DNA of 64,000 bases from Nematopogon swammerdamellus. Taxonomy: Eukaryota; Arthropoda; Insecta; Lepidoptera; Adelidae. Location of the stretch: contig OX336343.1 of NCBI GenBank assembly GCA_946902875.1, positions 13,513,361 to 13,577,360 of the forward strand. Direction: 5' to 3'. The position numbers were made by a program, and so were the translations under genes. Below are positions 1 through 9,937 of the stretch, one piece after another. Under the pieces are notes generated by a model that saw nothing but the letters and a program-made list of their open reading frames with translations, had not been told where the DNA came from and searched no databases. Each line of letters opens with the position of its first letter. The stretch's first letter is position 1.

Positions 1-72
1 ATTGGCTGGTCACAGCATGTCTTTCGCCCCTCTGACTCAGCAACTCATACCGGATTACATAAAAAAACGCAA
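1..72 (+). repeat. SINE-C fragment (3' end)
   Basis: This stretch matches the reverse complement of the left end of the SINE-C copies at 16286-16689 and 61284-61683 (shared blocks around 'cccctctgactcagc' and 'cataccggat') and ends in an A-rich tail. Only the 3' end is in the window. Confidence 0.7.
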
Positions 73-264
73 ACTGTATGTGTAAACAAACGTAATGCGC
101 TGTGCCTGTGCGCTGTGTCTACAACGACAGGCTCGCGACGCCAATCGACACGACGACAAACTTTGGAAAAATTGGTCGCGAGTTCAGCACACACTGTGTA
201 TTCATACGCCAGTGCAGTCGCTTATATTTTTTTTATTATATATATATAATATTATTATACTTTT

Positions 265-420
265 TTTTTATTGAAAGCGCGACATATGGCGCCGCGTCAT
301 CCATAGGGTGTCTAACGACGCTCATGGGCATTCGGGCGTATGCGGGGGTTACGAATGCCATGCCGGCCTGACAGGTGCCCATTCACGCCCCTCTTGAAAG
401 AACTGAGTCTGTACTGTGTC
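265..420 (+). repeat. Interspersed repeat I, copy 1
   Basis: Three copies of this repeat occur in the window (also 17524-17665 and 35212-35375), all plus strand. They share 'gtgtctaacgacg', 'gcgggggttacgaatgccat' and 'attcacgcc' blocks. It may be a LINE 3' region; no coding frame survives. The AT-rich bases 73-264 before it, and 421-759 after it, show nothing I recognise. Confidence 0.6.
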
Positions 421-759
421 GCAAGGATGTGGAACTATCTATCTATACATGTGGCGTCTACGAAATACGGTGTTTGATTAGTCGTGCTAAACTTGGAATA
501 GAGCTCTTGCACCTTCGAGGAACGAGAGCTGAGCAAACAGCGAATCGCGAGGTAACTCGCACACCTCTTGTTGTTACGAAAACCTCGCCAGTTACTAATA
601 CTGTGGTAGCATTGCTGCTGCAGTTACTTGCGGTTGCGAGATACGAGAACATTCAACTCGTAGCACGTATATTCTGAAATAGAACATTATTGTTTTATGA
701 ACGTTATTCTACATTATAAACAAATGAAGTGCACAAACGAAACATACAGAAAAAAGCGC

Positions 760-1199
760 CCGGCAGAAGTGAAAACTTTTTGTATTTCCGAAAATAATTC
801 TTAGGTGGTTATAAAAAAAACTAAACACCCTAAAAAAATTTAAACACCGTAACATTGCTTAAAAAAGAAAACAAAAGAAAAAAAAAACAAAAAAAAAATT
901 GAGGGATTTAAACCCATGGTCAAAAAATACAATTCCTACACTCTTACCATTGAGCCACGAAATCACATAAACGACCAAACGAATATCGGATTCCCTTGAT
1001 TCGCTTTCGGCTTTACTGTCACTGAGAGACGAACAGAATTGATCCCGAGCCACTCGTAACTTAACCCTTAATGCAATGACTTAAGATTACATTTAAAATA
1101 ATAAAAATAAATCTGACGCTTTTCGAGATCTGACGCGAGTTTAACATTTTTTACCCACCTAAAAAAGTGCCAAGCGCCGCTAAAGAAGTTTTCACTTTA
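760..1199. mobile_element. Non-autonomous TIR element (TIR-D), copy 1
   Basis: The element is bounded by inverted copies of 'aagtgaaaactt' (left near 766, right near 1185). Its first 100 and last 60 bases align with those of the element at 58561-59352, while the interiors differ. No transposase is present. The interior carries a tRNA-like segment (901-965, minus strand). No clear target duplication was seen, so the superfamily is open. Confidence 0.55.
870..1065 (-). repeat. tRNA-like SINE fragment inside TIR-D
   Basis: On the minus strand, 'tggctcaatggtaagag' resembles a pol III A box and 'gggtttaaatccc' a B box, about 35 bases apart. A T-rich run follows (870-900). The acceptor stem does not pair with the 5' flank, so this is a tRNA-derived repeat or relic rather than a working tRNA gene. 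Confidence 0.4.
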
Positions 1200-1202
1200 A
1201 AA

Positions 1203-1548
1203 AAACCGGCCAAGTGCGAGCCAAACTCGCGCACCGGGGGTTCCGTATCCCCATGTCGTGGTTAGCGCCACTCACGCCATCTATGTATTAGTTAAAATGC
1301 TTCTTACTCTTTTCGACAGATGGCGCGCATACACTTTTTGTTTCTTGTATAGGCACCCCCGTGAATTTTTTATTGTTTTCTTATTTTTATTATTTGTTGT
1401 TATATCGGCCTTTAACACACATTGTGAGAAAAATTCAACGGGCTACCTATTACGGTTCAAGAGATAATACAGCCCTCGGACAGACGGACAGACAGGCAGA
1501 CAGACAGACAGACGGCGTAGGCTTAGTAATAGGGTCCCGTACGGCGGA
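1203..1548 (+). repeat. Interspersed repeat E, copy 1
   Basis: It begins 'ccggccaagtgcgagccaa' and ends with a (CAGA)n-like run, then 'ggcgtaggcttagtaatagg'. The same arrangement is found at 36591-36860 (minus) and 43124-43399 (plus), with a fragment at 56239-56320. This is a repeat type I associate with lepidopteran genomes; it may be a non-autonomous DNA element. It abuts TIR-D directly. Confidence 0.65.
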
Positions 1549-2788
1549 TATAAATTATATTATAAATTATTGCATGACAAAGGTTGCCATTTATGTATTA
1601 CTTATGTATTATGTTCGTTCATGATGTCGACGAAACTTTTGTTATTTTTAGAATTTCGTAGGATGTTGTAATGAGCTTTCGTTATATCTCTATTAGTTTA
1701 TCTGAGCGAATATCTGATAAACAAAACAGGGCGAAGAAAAACAAATACTTAAAATGTCTAAGCTGTTAAGCAGGGTCGGCACAAAACACATAGGTACTTT
1801 TGTTTTTGATAGAGAAAAACATAGGTTTAAAATTATAAGTTTATGCGAAATAATTTAGAATAGAATATTGTGATAAACGTTTGAAGCTCTTTAAAGTTTA
1901 CAGAAGTTTCAATACAGTACCTATAAGATCAAAGTGTTTGTTTCAGAAGAGTGGTTATCTTACATTAAACGGTAAACAGTACTCCGTTTCAATCTCGCGC
2001 GTGAGACAGATCTACAATATCCCCTCAGGTGTAGACATATACGACGCGTAGAAGACCGCAACTTTGTGCATCCCTTACTTAGCGAACCTTTGGTTAGAGC
2101 TTCCGCGGTGTTGGCGCGGTAGAAGTCATCCCTGCGCCTGGCAACCCGCCAGGACGTAAAGCTTGCTTCCTTTCCCGCGAAGCATTAAAATTCCGCACCG
2201 CCGCCGCTGCCTCCGCCTATTCTTTACGCGCTGGGAGACCCACGACGACGCTGACCTAATCTGCGGTCTGCTGGAACTAATAAAGCCCCTTTTGCCGTGA
2301 CAGAGTGTCACTTTATATCACTTTGCGATTGCGATATTTCGGGGTGAGAATTTCACCTGCTTCGGAGATCAGCTTAGATCGTGTTGATAAATACAATTTA
2401 ACTAAAGTACCAGCGAGCATCGTCCTCTTTTATCTAAGAAAAAAAAAGTGCAGTAACAGTAAATAATTCTGTTAAGGATTTTTAATTTTACAACCTCTGA
2501 GCATCGTAAATAAACAACGTTGCATAAATGGCTAAAAGTGAGGGGAAAATAAACGTATGCGCGAGGTATACCTATGCCGCATTGCGTTCATACACTTCCC
2601 TGATGTATATTTACAAATTAATATACATGCGTAGCCCTAAAAACCATTTTTACCTGTTCAAGGAGTTGGCAAGAATAAATTTGTCAAAATGATTTTGCAT
2701 TCATATTATTGAGCATGTTGATTGCTGACGAGGAAACAATTTTATTGTAACTACTCTGGTATCATTATTTATTAAATAAAATACTCTT
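1549..2788. other. Intergenic, no gene recognised
   Basis: Mostly AT-rich single-copy-looking sequence. A GC-richer patch at about 2040-2310 has short open frames on both strands, but none looks like a known protein and no splice-bounded exon stands out. Confidence 0.5.
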
Positions 2789-3425
2789 ATAAAAAACATT
2801 GCATCGACTTCAAAAAACTACTAGAACTTAAAAATTTTAAATAATATTTTGATTCATATTCGGACCCTTGAGTTGAAGGCGGTACAAAAGTACAAAAGGG
2901 GTCCATCTATCCATTTTCAGGTGTGCTTTTGTACAGCCTTCAACTCAAGAGTCCGAATATGAATCAAAATATTATTTAACACTTTTAAGTTCTAGTTGTT
3001 TTTTTAACCCTTTGGCCCTCACCATATCCGTGCAATGTTTTTTAAAACTATTTTTTATTTCACTCTTTTTAGTTATATCACATAACAAGTTCTGCGTAGA
3101 CGACACACGCGTGTTTTTCCAGTGATTGGTACACATTTAAAAGTCCATATCTTGAAAACTACTGAACCGATTTAGATTAAACTTGCACTGAGTTTTAGAA
3201 ATGTAAGCCAAGGTCACAATCCGATTAATAGTTTCGGAGAAATACGTGGACAAACATATGTACATACAAACATACATACATACATGCACTTATGAAATTT
3301 GGCACACCTGTTTAGAAGCTCACATAGACTAACATATACGAATATTGCGCAATTCCAACGATATTACATACATACGTGCCGAATTATTGATAAACTCCTT
3401 TTTTTGAAGAAGTCGGTAAAAATAA
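2789..3425. mobile_element. Foldback element with long hairpin, copy 1
   Basis: Bases 2808-2880 and 2931-3009 form inverted arms around a short loop; shared arm blocks include 'gattcatattcgga' and 'gagttgaaggc'. The part 3040-3300 ('ccatatcttgaaaactactg', 'cacaatccgattaatagttt') recurs at 40400-40720 beside a second hairpin. 'aagtcggt' near 3412 resembles the end of a repeat family seen again at 41150 and 52165-52330. No ORF. Confidence 0.6.
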
Positions 3426-3989
3426 ATTGACGTGAACTGGATACAAACAAATTAACGACGATATTTTACAATCGTCGCATTTGATTGTAATCTGTACATC
3501 GAACAAGCGGGCATTATAGCGTCATATCGCATTTTTATCGCACGAAATGATTTCTCGCAGCTCAATAAATCGAGGTGTTAGCGCCTGCCTGGATTTAGCA
3601 CGTTGTCGAAAAATGTCGCAGCGAACGATCTGTTAAACTGTTGCCTGTCGATCCGATGCAGGCGTTGATTTATGGCGCAGAAACATTTATTGCTGCGCTC
3701 TCGTCGTCGTCGGTTGACGGGTGAGGCATTGCACTTGCGTCCGACCACGGCAACGACGACATTTGACGGCGAGAGGATTTTCGGTATCTGAAAAGCTTAC
3801 GAGGTAGTGAAAATGTAAATCTAACAATATAATATAAGGCAATTTGAAGAATTCAATTATTTTTAATCAGTGACCTAACTTGGAAAAACTTTGCGTACAG
3901 AAATAATTTAGTGTTTACATAAGACTATGTAAAATTGTATCTAATACATGGCTTTCTAAATATTACTAAGAAACTATTATAAAGATTTC
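3426..3989. other. Intergenic, no gene recognised
   Basis: It contains a CG-rich portion at about 3540-3780 with repeated 'cgtcg' and 'acgacgac' runs. I see no convincing coding frame or repeat match. Confidence 0.4.
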
Positions 3990-4320
3990 ATTACGTTTTA
4001 TTTAAATAAACTAGTAAATAAGTTCCAAATAGTGTCAGTGTCTCCAATTTTCCTCCAGTCCTCACGGCTCTCTGGGGTACGGAACCACTGCTTTCCGACG
4101 ACGTACTTGATGTCGTCGTTCCACCCGGAAGGTGGTCTTCCCACACTCCGTTGTGTCCACGACCGCTAGTGTAGGACGCGGTTACTCTAACGGACGTCGC
4201 GTCGTCTCTTCGGCTAACATGCCCAGCCCATTGCCACTTGAGCTTAGCCACACGGCGTCCAATTTCGACTACTTTGGTGCGTCAGCGGATATAGTGTCAG
4301 TCAGGTAGAAGATTGCAAAC
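3990..4320 (-). pseudogene. LINE 3' end (RT C-terminus relic)
   Basis: Minus-strand translation from 4251 gives 'KLKWQWAGHVSRRDD', the tryptophan-rich motif seen at the C-terminus of many insect endonuclease-RT LINE proteins (RTE-like, from memory). After a frameshift the other frame reads 'QWFRTPESREDWRKIGDTD', also family-typical. The catalytic RT core is absent, so this is a 5'-truncated, frameshifted copy. Related ends occur at 5985-6150 and 51100-51290. Confidence 0.65.
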
Positions 4321-4890
4321 TGCAAATACATTAGGACGCGCTCTACCCTGAAACTGTCCTTTTATTCTATCAGCTGCAAAGTCGTAGACGATCTTTAGTT
4401 TTACGAAAATGTCGTAAAGCGTTTTAACCTTTCGGCCGCCGCCGTTTTTCTTTATAGTGATTGCGTGATTCTCGCAAAATACTTCCTGGCCCTTTTTTAT
4501 GACACAGAAAATTACTTCTTTCGCTCACAGTGCTTCCTCCTTCCCTTTTCTTTTTTTATTATTTTCGACCGGCAATAAATTTCACCTCAATAAAAATCTG
4601 TAGCGCCAGTTCGATCCGCTCGCTGTTTCACTTTACTCAAGTGAAGGTTTAGTTGGCGGAGGTGGCGCCCTGTGCGTGTTGGGCGGGCGCGAAGCCGTGG
4701 GCGGGCGGACGGCGCGGCGTCAGCGCTGCGAACTTCCGATGATTACGCATTTAATGACGACGAGAATTATTATGAAGGGAGAAACGTGTAAGTTTCGTAA
4801 TCATGACCTCACATACCTTTATGTTGACGCGTGTTACGAGTCGTCACAGAACTTTGGCACGTAATATTAAATGCACCTATTCATTTTAAA
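4321..4890. other. Intergenic with GC-rich patch
   Basis: A GC-rich patch at 4655-4735 rich in 'gggcggg' sits in AT-rich surroundings. No gene or repeat match was recognised. It could be a CpG-rich regulatory patch, but nothing confirms it. Confidence 0.35.
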
Positions 4891-5095
4891 TTCAGGACGA
4901 GATGCCGTGCTAAAGGGCGACAGTCCAGCCACCTCTCACCTTGGCGCGGTCCTTCCACCAAGCAGTGCAGCAGGTGGGTCTTTGTGCCTTACTTGCTGGT
5001 TGATAGTTATCTTGTCCGAATACTTTGCTAAATGTGGTGGTCGATGTTGTGCTGCAATTTTTCAGAATTCTTGCAGCACAACACCGATCACATAG
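4891..5095 (+). repeat. SINE-B copy, 5'-truncated
   Basis: It aligns with the bodies of the SINE-B copies at 40731-41055 and 59923-60246 ('gatgccgtgctaaagggcga', 'ttgcagcacaacaccgat') but lacks head H. Confidence 0.75.
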
Positions 5096-5304
5096 GTAAA
5101 ACGACATAAAGTCAGACAGATGAAGATAGTATAACATTTTATCTTAAGATGCCCTAAAATGAAATATTATAGTACTTATATATTATCTATGTTCCATCTT
5201 CATGTATCACACACAGCTAAGATACGATAATAGATACTTTTACCCGACTATGGCGAACCCAAAAGGAGGGTAATGTGTTAAGCCTGAATTTATTTTTATT
5301 TTTA

Positions 5305-5420
5305 TTTTTTTATGGAAACATCTTGGCTTGTTTCGTTGGCTACATAATATCCGTGTCATTGTTCCCATCGGTCATGCCGGCTACACTAAACTGGACGGAA
5401 AACACGAACTATTTTCAATT
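5305..5420 (-). repeat. SINE-A fragment (degenerate)
   Basis: Recognisable SINE-A blocks include 'ttggctacataatatccgtg' and 'actggacggaaaacacgaac'. It has internal deletions and no head. Confidence 0.6.
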
Positions 5421-5644
5421 ATACTTGGTAAAAAATGTTTGTTTTTATAATTGTTCTACCTGAGGATGTGTATCACTTGCTGGTGGAGTGTGTGAGGGGT
5501 TCAGTCGAGAGACAACAACTGGGTATCACTAACTATAATGTTGGAAGCTACACCACTATATAAGCGGAGCCAGCAAGCATAAATATACGAGTAGTATAAA
5601 TAGATTTTTGTAGGTGACTATTGCACTCACTACCAGTTCACTAT

Positions 5645-5820
5645 GTACTTGTAGATAGATAGATAGATAGAAAATTCTTTATTGCTCCAGTAAACATTAA
5701 ACAGTAACAAATACATTGGAAAATTTACATAAGGTATTCTTGTAATTTATGTGTTTTCCAATGGGGCTGGCATGGTCACTGTGTGAACCAAAGCCCCTAT
5801 AAAATAAAGATAAAAAAAAA
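5645..5820 (-). repeat. (GATA)n-tailed LINE-like 3' end
   Basis: A (GATA)n run at 5653-5671 is followed by 'attctttattgctcc' and a conserved-looking block ending near 5815. A similar layout occurs at 54205-54370. This is consistent with a reverse-oriented LINE 3' end carrying a microsatellite tail; no coding part is present. Confidence 0.4.
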
Positions 5821-5984
5821 TTGTGTTTTCTATAAATTCAATTTTACATTCTTTAGGGAACTCCCATCTTCTGTGCTCTGAGCCCCCATGAAAAAACGTT
5901 ACAAAGAGTTTAAATTTTGGATACTAATTAAAATAAAAACTATTGGTTCCAAATTGGCGTCTTCCTCATTTTGTCTATGCACCT

Positions 5985-6150
5985 TGATGCGATCTATCCC
6001 GCTTCACTAAAAAGGAAACTGCATCGCGCTCTCGTTGTCTACTCTGAATGAGGATTCCGCTGTGCCGATCCATTCATGGAGGACTGGAGGAAAATTGGAG
6101 ATGCGTAAGTCCAGCAGTGGACGCTTACACTCTGACTGACTGACTGATTC
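5985..6150 (+). repeat. LINE 3' end fragment (RTE-like)
   Basis: Plus-strand 'gaggactggaggaaaattgg' encodes EDWRKIG, the same C-terminal motif as in 3990-4320, followed by a short tail with 'ctgactgactgactga'. Only the last codons and 3' UTR remain. Confidence 0.6.
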
Positions 6151-6342
6151 ATTCATCATTCCTAGGTGTCAGTGGCACACGTATATTAGAAATATATTTC
6201 CATATCGCTTGGTTCAAATATAAATTATCTTCGTCGTGTGTGATGGTTCAAAGGATTTTATGGTGAGCGATATTTTGAAATATCCTATAGTAAGGAAATA
6301 TCCTAAGGTAAGATATACTTTGCATTATCTTTATCGTTTCTA

Positions 6343-6555
6343 TTTTTTTTTATGTAATCCGGTATGGGTGGATGAGTCAGTGGGCCAAAGCACATGCTCT
6401 GACTAGCCAATATCACCTCCGAGAAGGTAGGTGCCATACCGGAGACTTCCCTGGATTGCTGGCTATACTGGACTAGCGGAGAACACAACCGAGGCTGCTA
6501 TGTGGCCATCTTACATCCAGTACGGTGGTACCAACCCAGTCGGCTAAAATTTGAG
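6343..6555 (-). repeat. SINE-C copy lacking its head
   Basis: This aligns with the body of the full SINE-C copies ('caaagcacatgctctgacta', 'atccagtacggtggtaccaa') and stops near 6555 before the tRNA-like part. Confidence 0.8.
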
Positions 6556-7328
6556 TTGAATTACATCAATTAAAGTTGAATTACTCAATGGTAACGAAAA
6601 CAGAATGATAATATTTCGAAATAGCGTTTTGCATTTCTATTTAGGCGACAGAAACAGACGGTTTGAAATATTATTCGTGCCTCTACCAGGAATAAATAAC
6701 ACCGATCGTTGCTTTTGCATGCTCGTACATCTCCCCATAGATTGGACTCATCCACGAAGTTCACATCCAAGCAGTAATTCGATTTCATTGGAAATACAGC
6801 GAGTCAATAACGTCGATGAAATAAAAATATTGAACTTGTAGAAATAAAAATACACACTGGGAACATCGACTTTTCGAGGAGGAGAGATAATAGTTCGAAA
6901 GACAAATTATAAGCATTTATGTATTATTTATATCTCAATAACATCGTGTTTCCTCAAGTGAAGAAAGTTAATTAAAAGGAAATTAAAAGGGTGACTAAAA
7001 TAAATTACTCCTAAAAAGGCGGACAAATGTTCTGTTCGCCTTTGTCCGCTATTATTATTGTGTATAATCTATACCGACACCCAGAGGATTTCCGGACTGG
7101 AGTGAATTGAGATTTGGTAACGCGTAACGCGGCACACTCATCTTTAACTTCTCTTTGTTTTCCTGTTGTATATTTCTGTTATTGGTGTCCAATAAAGAAT
7201 GTATTTATTCTCTGTGCTATTTTTATTTCATCTTCTTTATTTCACATTGTTAAAATTTTACATTAATTTTACATAGATTATACAAAAAAGTAATAAAAAT
7301 ACACAAAATTAATATAAAAGTTAAAAAC
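6556..7328. other. Intergenic, AT-rich
   Basis: No recognisable gene. 'ttggtgtccaataaagaatg' at 7181-7201 resembles the LINE tail at 38640-38660. On the minus strand 7200-7330 reads as a possible 3' UTR with AATAAA signals (see 7335-7528). Confidence 0.4.
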
Positions 7329-7334
7329 GGTAAT

Positions 7335-7528
7335 ACCGCCGGCGGCGGCGGGAGACAAGCCTCCAAGCGCGCCGGCGGGTGCAGGCCGTGGCTACAAAAC
7401 TCTCCGAGACGATGTGAGACTAGCTTCGAGCGATGGGTGGTGGTACTAGACACGTAGGCCACCACCACGCCCATCTCGGAGAGCTCCGTATCCGCCGGAC
7501 TGCACGGCGACGTCGTCGTCGCGCAGGT
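7335..7528 (-). other. Possible 3'-terminal exon, minus strand (weak)
   Basis: A GC-rich block (about 65% GC by eye) with sharp edges. On the minus strand it is followed by AT-rich sequence with several AATAAA signals (about 7230-7195), as a terminal exon plus 3' UTR would be. One frame starts 'DLRDDDVAVQSGGYGAL' and reaches a stop after about 27 codons; a second frame stays open for about 74 codons. A SINE-A copy is inserted at its upstream edge, so any splice acceptor is disrupted. It could also be non-coding. Confidence 0.2.
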
Positions 7529-7848
7529 CTTTTTTTAATTTATTTTTTTTATGGAAACTGACACGGTTGGCTTACGTCACCTACAACATCCGTGATGTCA
7601 GCCCATAACACCGGGTGAACTTGGTGCCACGTCAGTGCTTCCCTTCGGTCGTGCCGGCTACACTGAACTGGACGGAAAACACAAACTATTTACATAGCCG
7701 TTTCGACCGACCTTTCATTCAGTGCGGTGGTACCAACCCGGGCGGGTTAAACCCTACCACCTAGTAATATAAGAAGGGAGTCATATCCCTTAGTCGCCTT
7801 TTACGACATACACGGGGAGAGATGCAGTGGGGCTATTCTTTTAAAGGT
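7529..7848 (-). repeat. SINE-A body with head H
   Basis: It runs from a T-rich (A-tail) end through 'cacggttggct', 'ggtgaacttggtgccac' and 'ggtggtaccaacccg', then joins head H ('ttagtcgccttttacgaca', 'agatgcagtggggct') instead of the tRNA/5S head. Outer head bases are missing past 7848. Confidence 0.85.
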
Positions 7849-8442
7849 ATGTTAAATGTCTTCATCTTCGCGCGTGCGTCGTCTCATGGGTGCACTACAC
7901 CACCGGTAGCGGGGGCACTAGACGGGACGCGAGGTCCCGATTGCTATTGTTTATTCTTAATGTTGTTAGCTAAGTAAAATTTACGCAATGTATGACAATG
8001 ACTTTTCTGAGTATTTATTTCAACGATTCAAACACTGAAAATGTTATTACTATCTATCTGGGTGGCGCGCTCTATAACCGCCCGTAAATACTAGCGCAGA
8101 AGTTGCATTTTACGATTACGTAGCCAGCGATGCTGCGGGGACCCTTAGACAGGGTCACGTCAGGTTTCGATTTCTCTGTCCGTCCGTCCGTTTGTCTGTC
8201 ACTCTCGCTGTCACAGGAGATTATTCTGGAACGCATCTAAAGTAGGTAGTTCATTTAGTCGTTAAGGCATGACAATACTGTACTGAAGCATATATTAAAA
8301 TTTTAAAATAATTATTATAAGTATCTACATAGAGGAAATAACACTTTTCGACAGCGAGGACGACGACGCGCGGCCAGGCACGGAGCGACCTCGCAAGCAC
8401 CAGCTATACATAGGTACGCAAAAGAAGTAAGCAGTTAGTTAG
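7849..8442. other. Intergenic, no gene recognised
   Basis: Mixed composition with a 'ccgtccgtccgtttgtctgtc' pyrimidine run near 8180 that resembles part of repeat E in reverse. A GC patch lies at 8355-8400. Nothing coding was identified. Confidence 0.35.
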
Positions 8443-8812
8443 TCAGCCTCGATTGCTCAGTGGTGCAGACAGTCAACTGTCGCTATTGAATGTTAAGCAA
8501 CGCTGGGTGCGGTCAGTACTTGGATGACCGTTGGAGGCTGACCGAGGTTCGGATTCCTCGTAAAACTGTAGGTCCCTTCTCTCCTAATCTTACTTGGTGG
8601 TAGGGTTAAACCCGGCCGGGTTGGTACCACCGCACTGAATGAAAAGTCGGTCGAAACGGCTATGTAAATAGTTTGTGTTTTCCGACCAGTTCAGTGTAGC
8701 CGGCACGATCAAAGGGGGAAGCACTGACATGGAACCTAGTTCACCCGGTGTTATGGGCTGACATCACGGACGTTGTAGGTGATGTAGCCAACCGTGTCAG
8801 TTTCCATAAAAA
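8443..8812 (+). repeat. SINE-A, full head (tRNA + 5S-like)
   Basis: The head starts 'gcctcgattgctcagtggtg' (A-box-like). It continues with a 5S-rRNA-like stretch ('gttaagcaacgctgggtgcg', 'gtcagtacttggatgaccg', 8492-8530) and then 'gaggttcggattcctc' (B-box-like, 8544-8559). The standard SINE-A body and a short A tail follow. Compared with other copies the 5S-like box C has lost three bases ('gatgaccg' for 'gatgggtgaccg'). No clear target duplication. Confidence 0.85.
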
Positions 8813-9364
8813 TAGGCAGCAACGAAACCCTCTGTGTGAAAAGCGTTCCCACTTGATCAGCTTTTTTATTTACTTAAAAGTTGCAACGTTGACTTTCATT
8901 ATAACATCGATCGTGCAGCGAGTGGGCTGCGGCTGGTGAAAACTTTGTTGGCGTGATTGCAAAGTGGTTTTTAATTGACTGCACTTTTATGTCTGCAAAT
9001 TATGCTTGCTGGATGTTTATGAGCTAGCCTTGGCCGTGATGAAATATGATGCCAAAATATTTTTATAAGGCTTTCGGGTCTTACTTGAAAGGCGTCGAAG
9101 TCTGCAAATACACCTGGTAGGCTTGAGAGCGAGTAACAACACACCACATGTGTATTACAATTTTAGAACAGGTTATTCATTTACAATTTATACAGCTCTC
9201 TACACTAGCACAAATTTTCCCAGAGGTTTCTACAAGATTTAAGATAATATTGCATTGTATTATACTGTATATATTTATTGCACTCAAATAAAATATGGGC
9301 AAAAGGTAACACTAAATGCCTATAGGCATTTTCTAACAGAATACCTTTGGGGTATGACAACTGC
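8813..9364. other. Intergenic flank of BEL insertion
   Basis: AT-rich, with no gene or repeat identified by eye. It ends at the target duplication of the retrotransposon. Confidence 0.4.
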
Positions 9365-9369
9365 TAGGT

Positions 9370-9784
9370 TGTGCGAAAATGAGAAAGTGGACTGTATTGA
9401 AAAAATGTGAATTTGGTAGAAATAATCAAACAAAAAAAAGGGCTACCTTGCTGTGGAGTTGGAGGTGCTTACTGGCGCCCTAGGACGCCGTTACCTGTAT
9501 CCTTCCGCCGGTTGGGGGCCCCGCCGTGGAGATCGCCAGGCTAGACACTTATAGGGCACCAGTGAAGAAAACTTTGCGTAGGACAAATTTTATCTTTTAG
9601 AAAAATCGAGAAGCTTGTGCACTCATGGTGTTGTAACGAGAAGAGCGAGAATGAAGGTAGCTCACAATGATTGTGCGAAAAAGTGAAAATTACAAATATT
9701 TTAAATTAACCTGTGGAGATTATTTTCATTCTACCCACAGGGTACACTGGATAAGTTTAAGGCTACACATACGAAAACTGAACA
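9370..9784 (-). repeat. 3' LTR of BEL element
   Basis: 415 bp, starting 'tgtgcgaaaatgag' and ending 'aaaactgaaca'. It matches the other LTR base for base by eye, except one patch at about 9754-9770 where 17 bases replace 20 different ones. Confidence 0.95.
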
Positions 9785-9796
9785 TTCCGCCCACCA
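9785..9796 (-). promoter_or_regulatory. Polypurine tract
   Basis: Immediately inside the 3' LTR, the minus strand reads 'tggtgggcggaa', a purine-rich run in the position where plus-strand DNA synthesis is primed. Confidence 0.7.
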
Positions 9797-9937
9797 AAAT
9801 ACATGGTATTTTACTAGGGTTCAGTACAAACGAAACACAAAAATTAATGTAAATGAAATAATAAATAAAACAAGTGAAACTCTACATGTAGAGTTTGATG
9901 ATAATAAGAATAACGAGAAAATGATTGATGAATGAAG

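Noticed and set aside
8443..8560. 5S rRNA gene or pseudogene
   Set aside because: Only about 47 bases resemble 5S and they are always in the same SINE-A head context; not a 5S gene.
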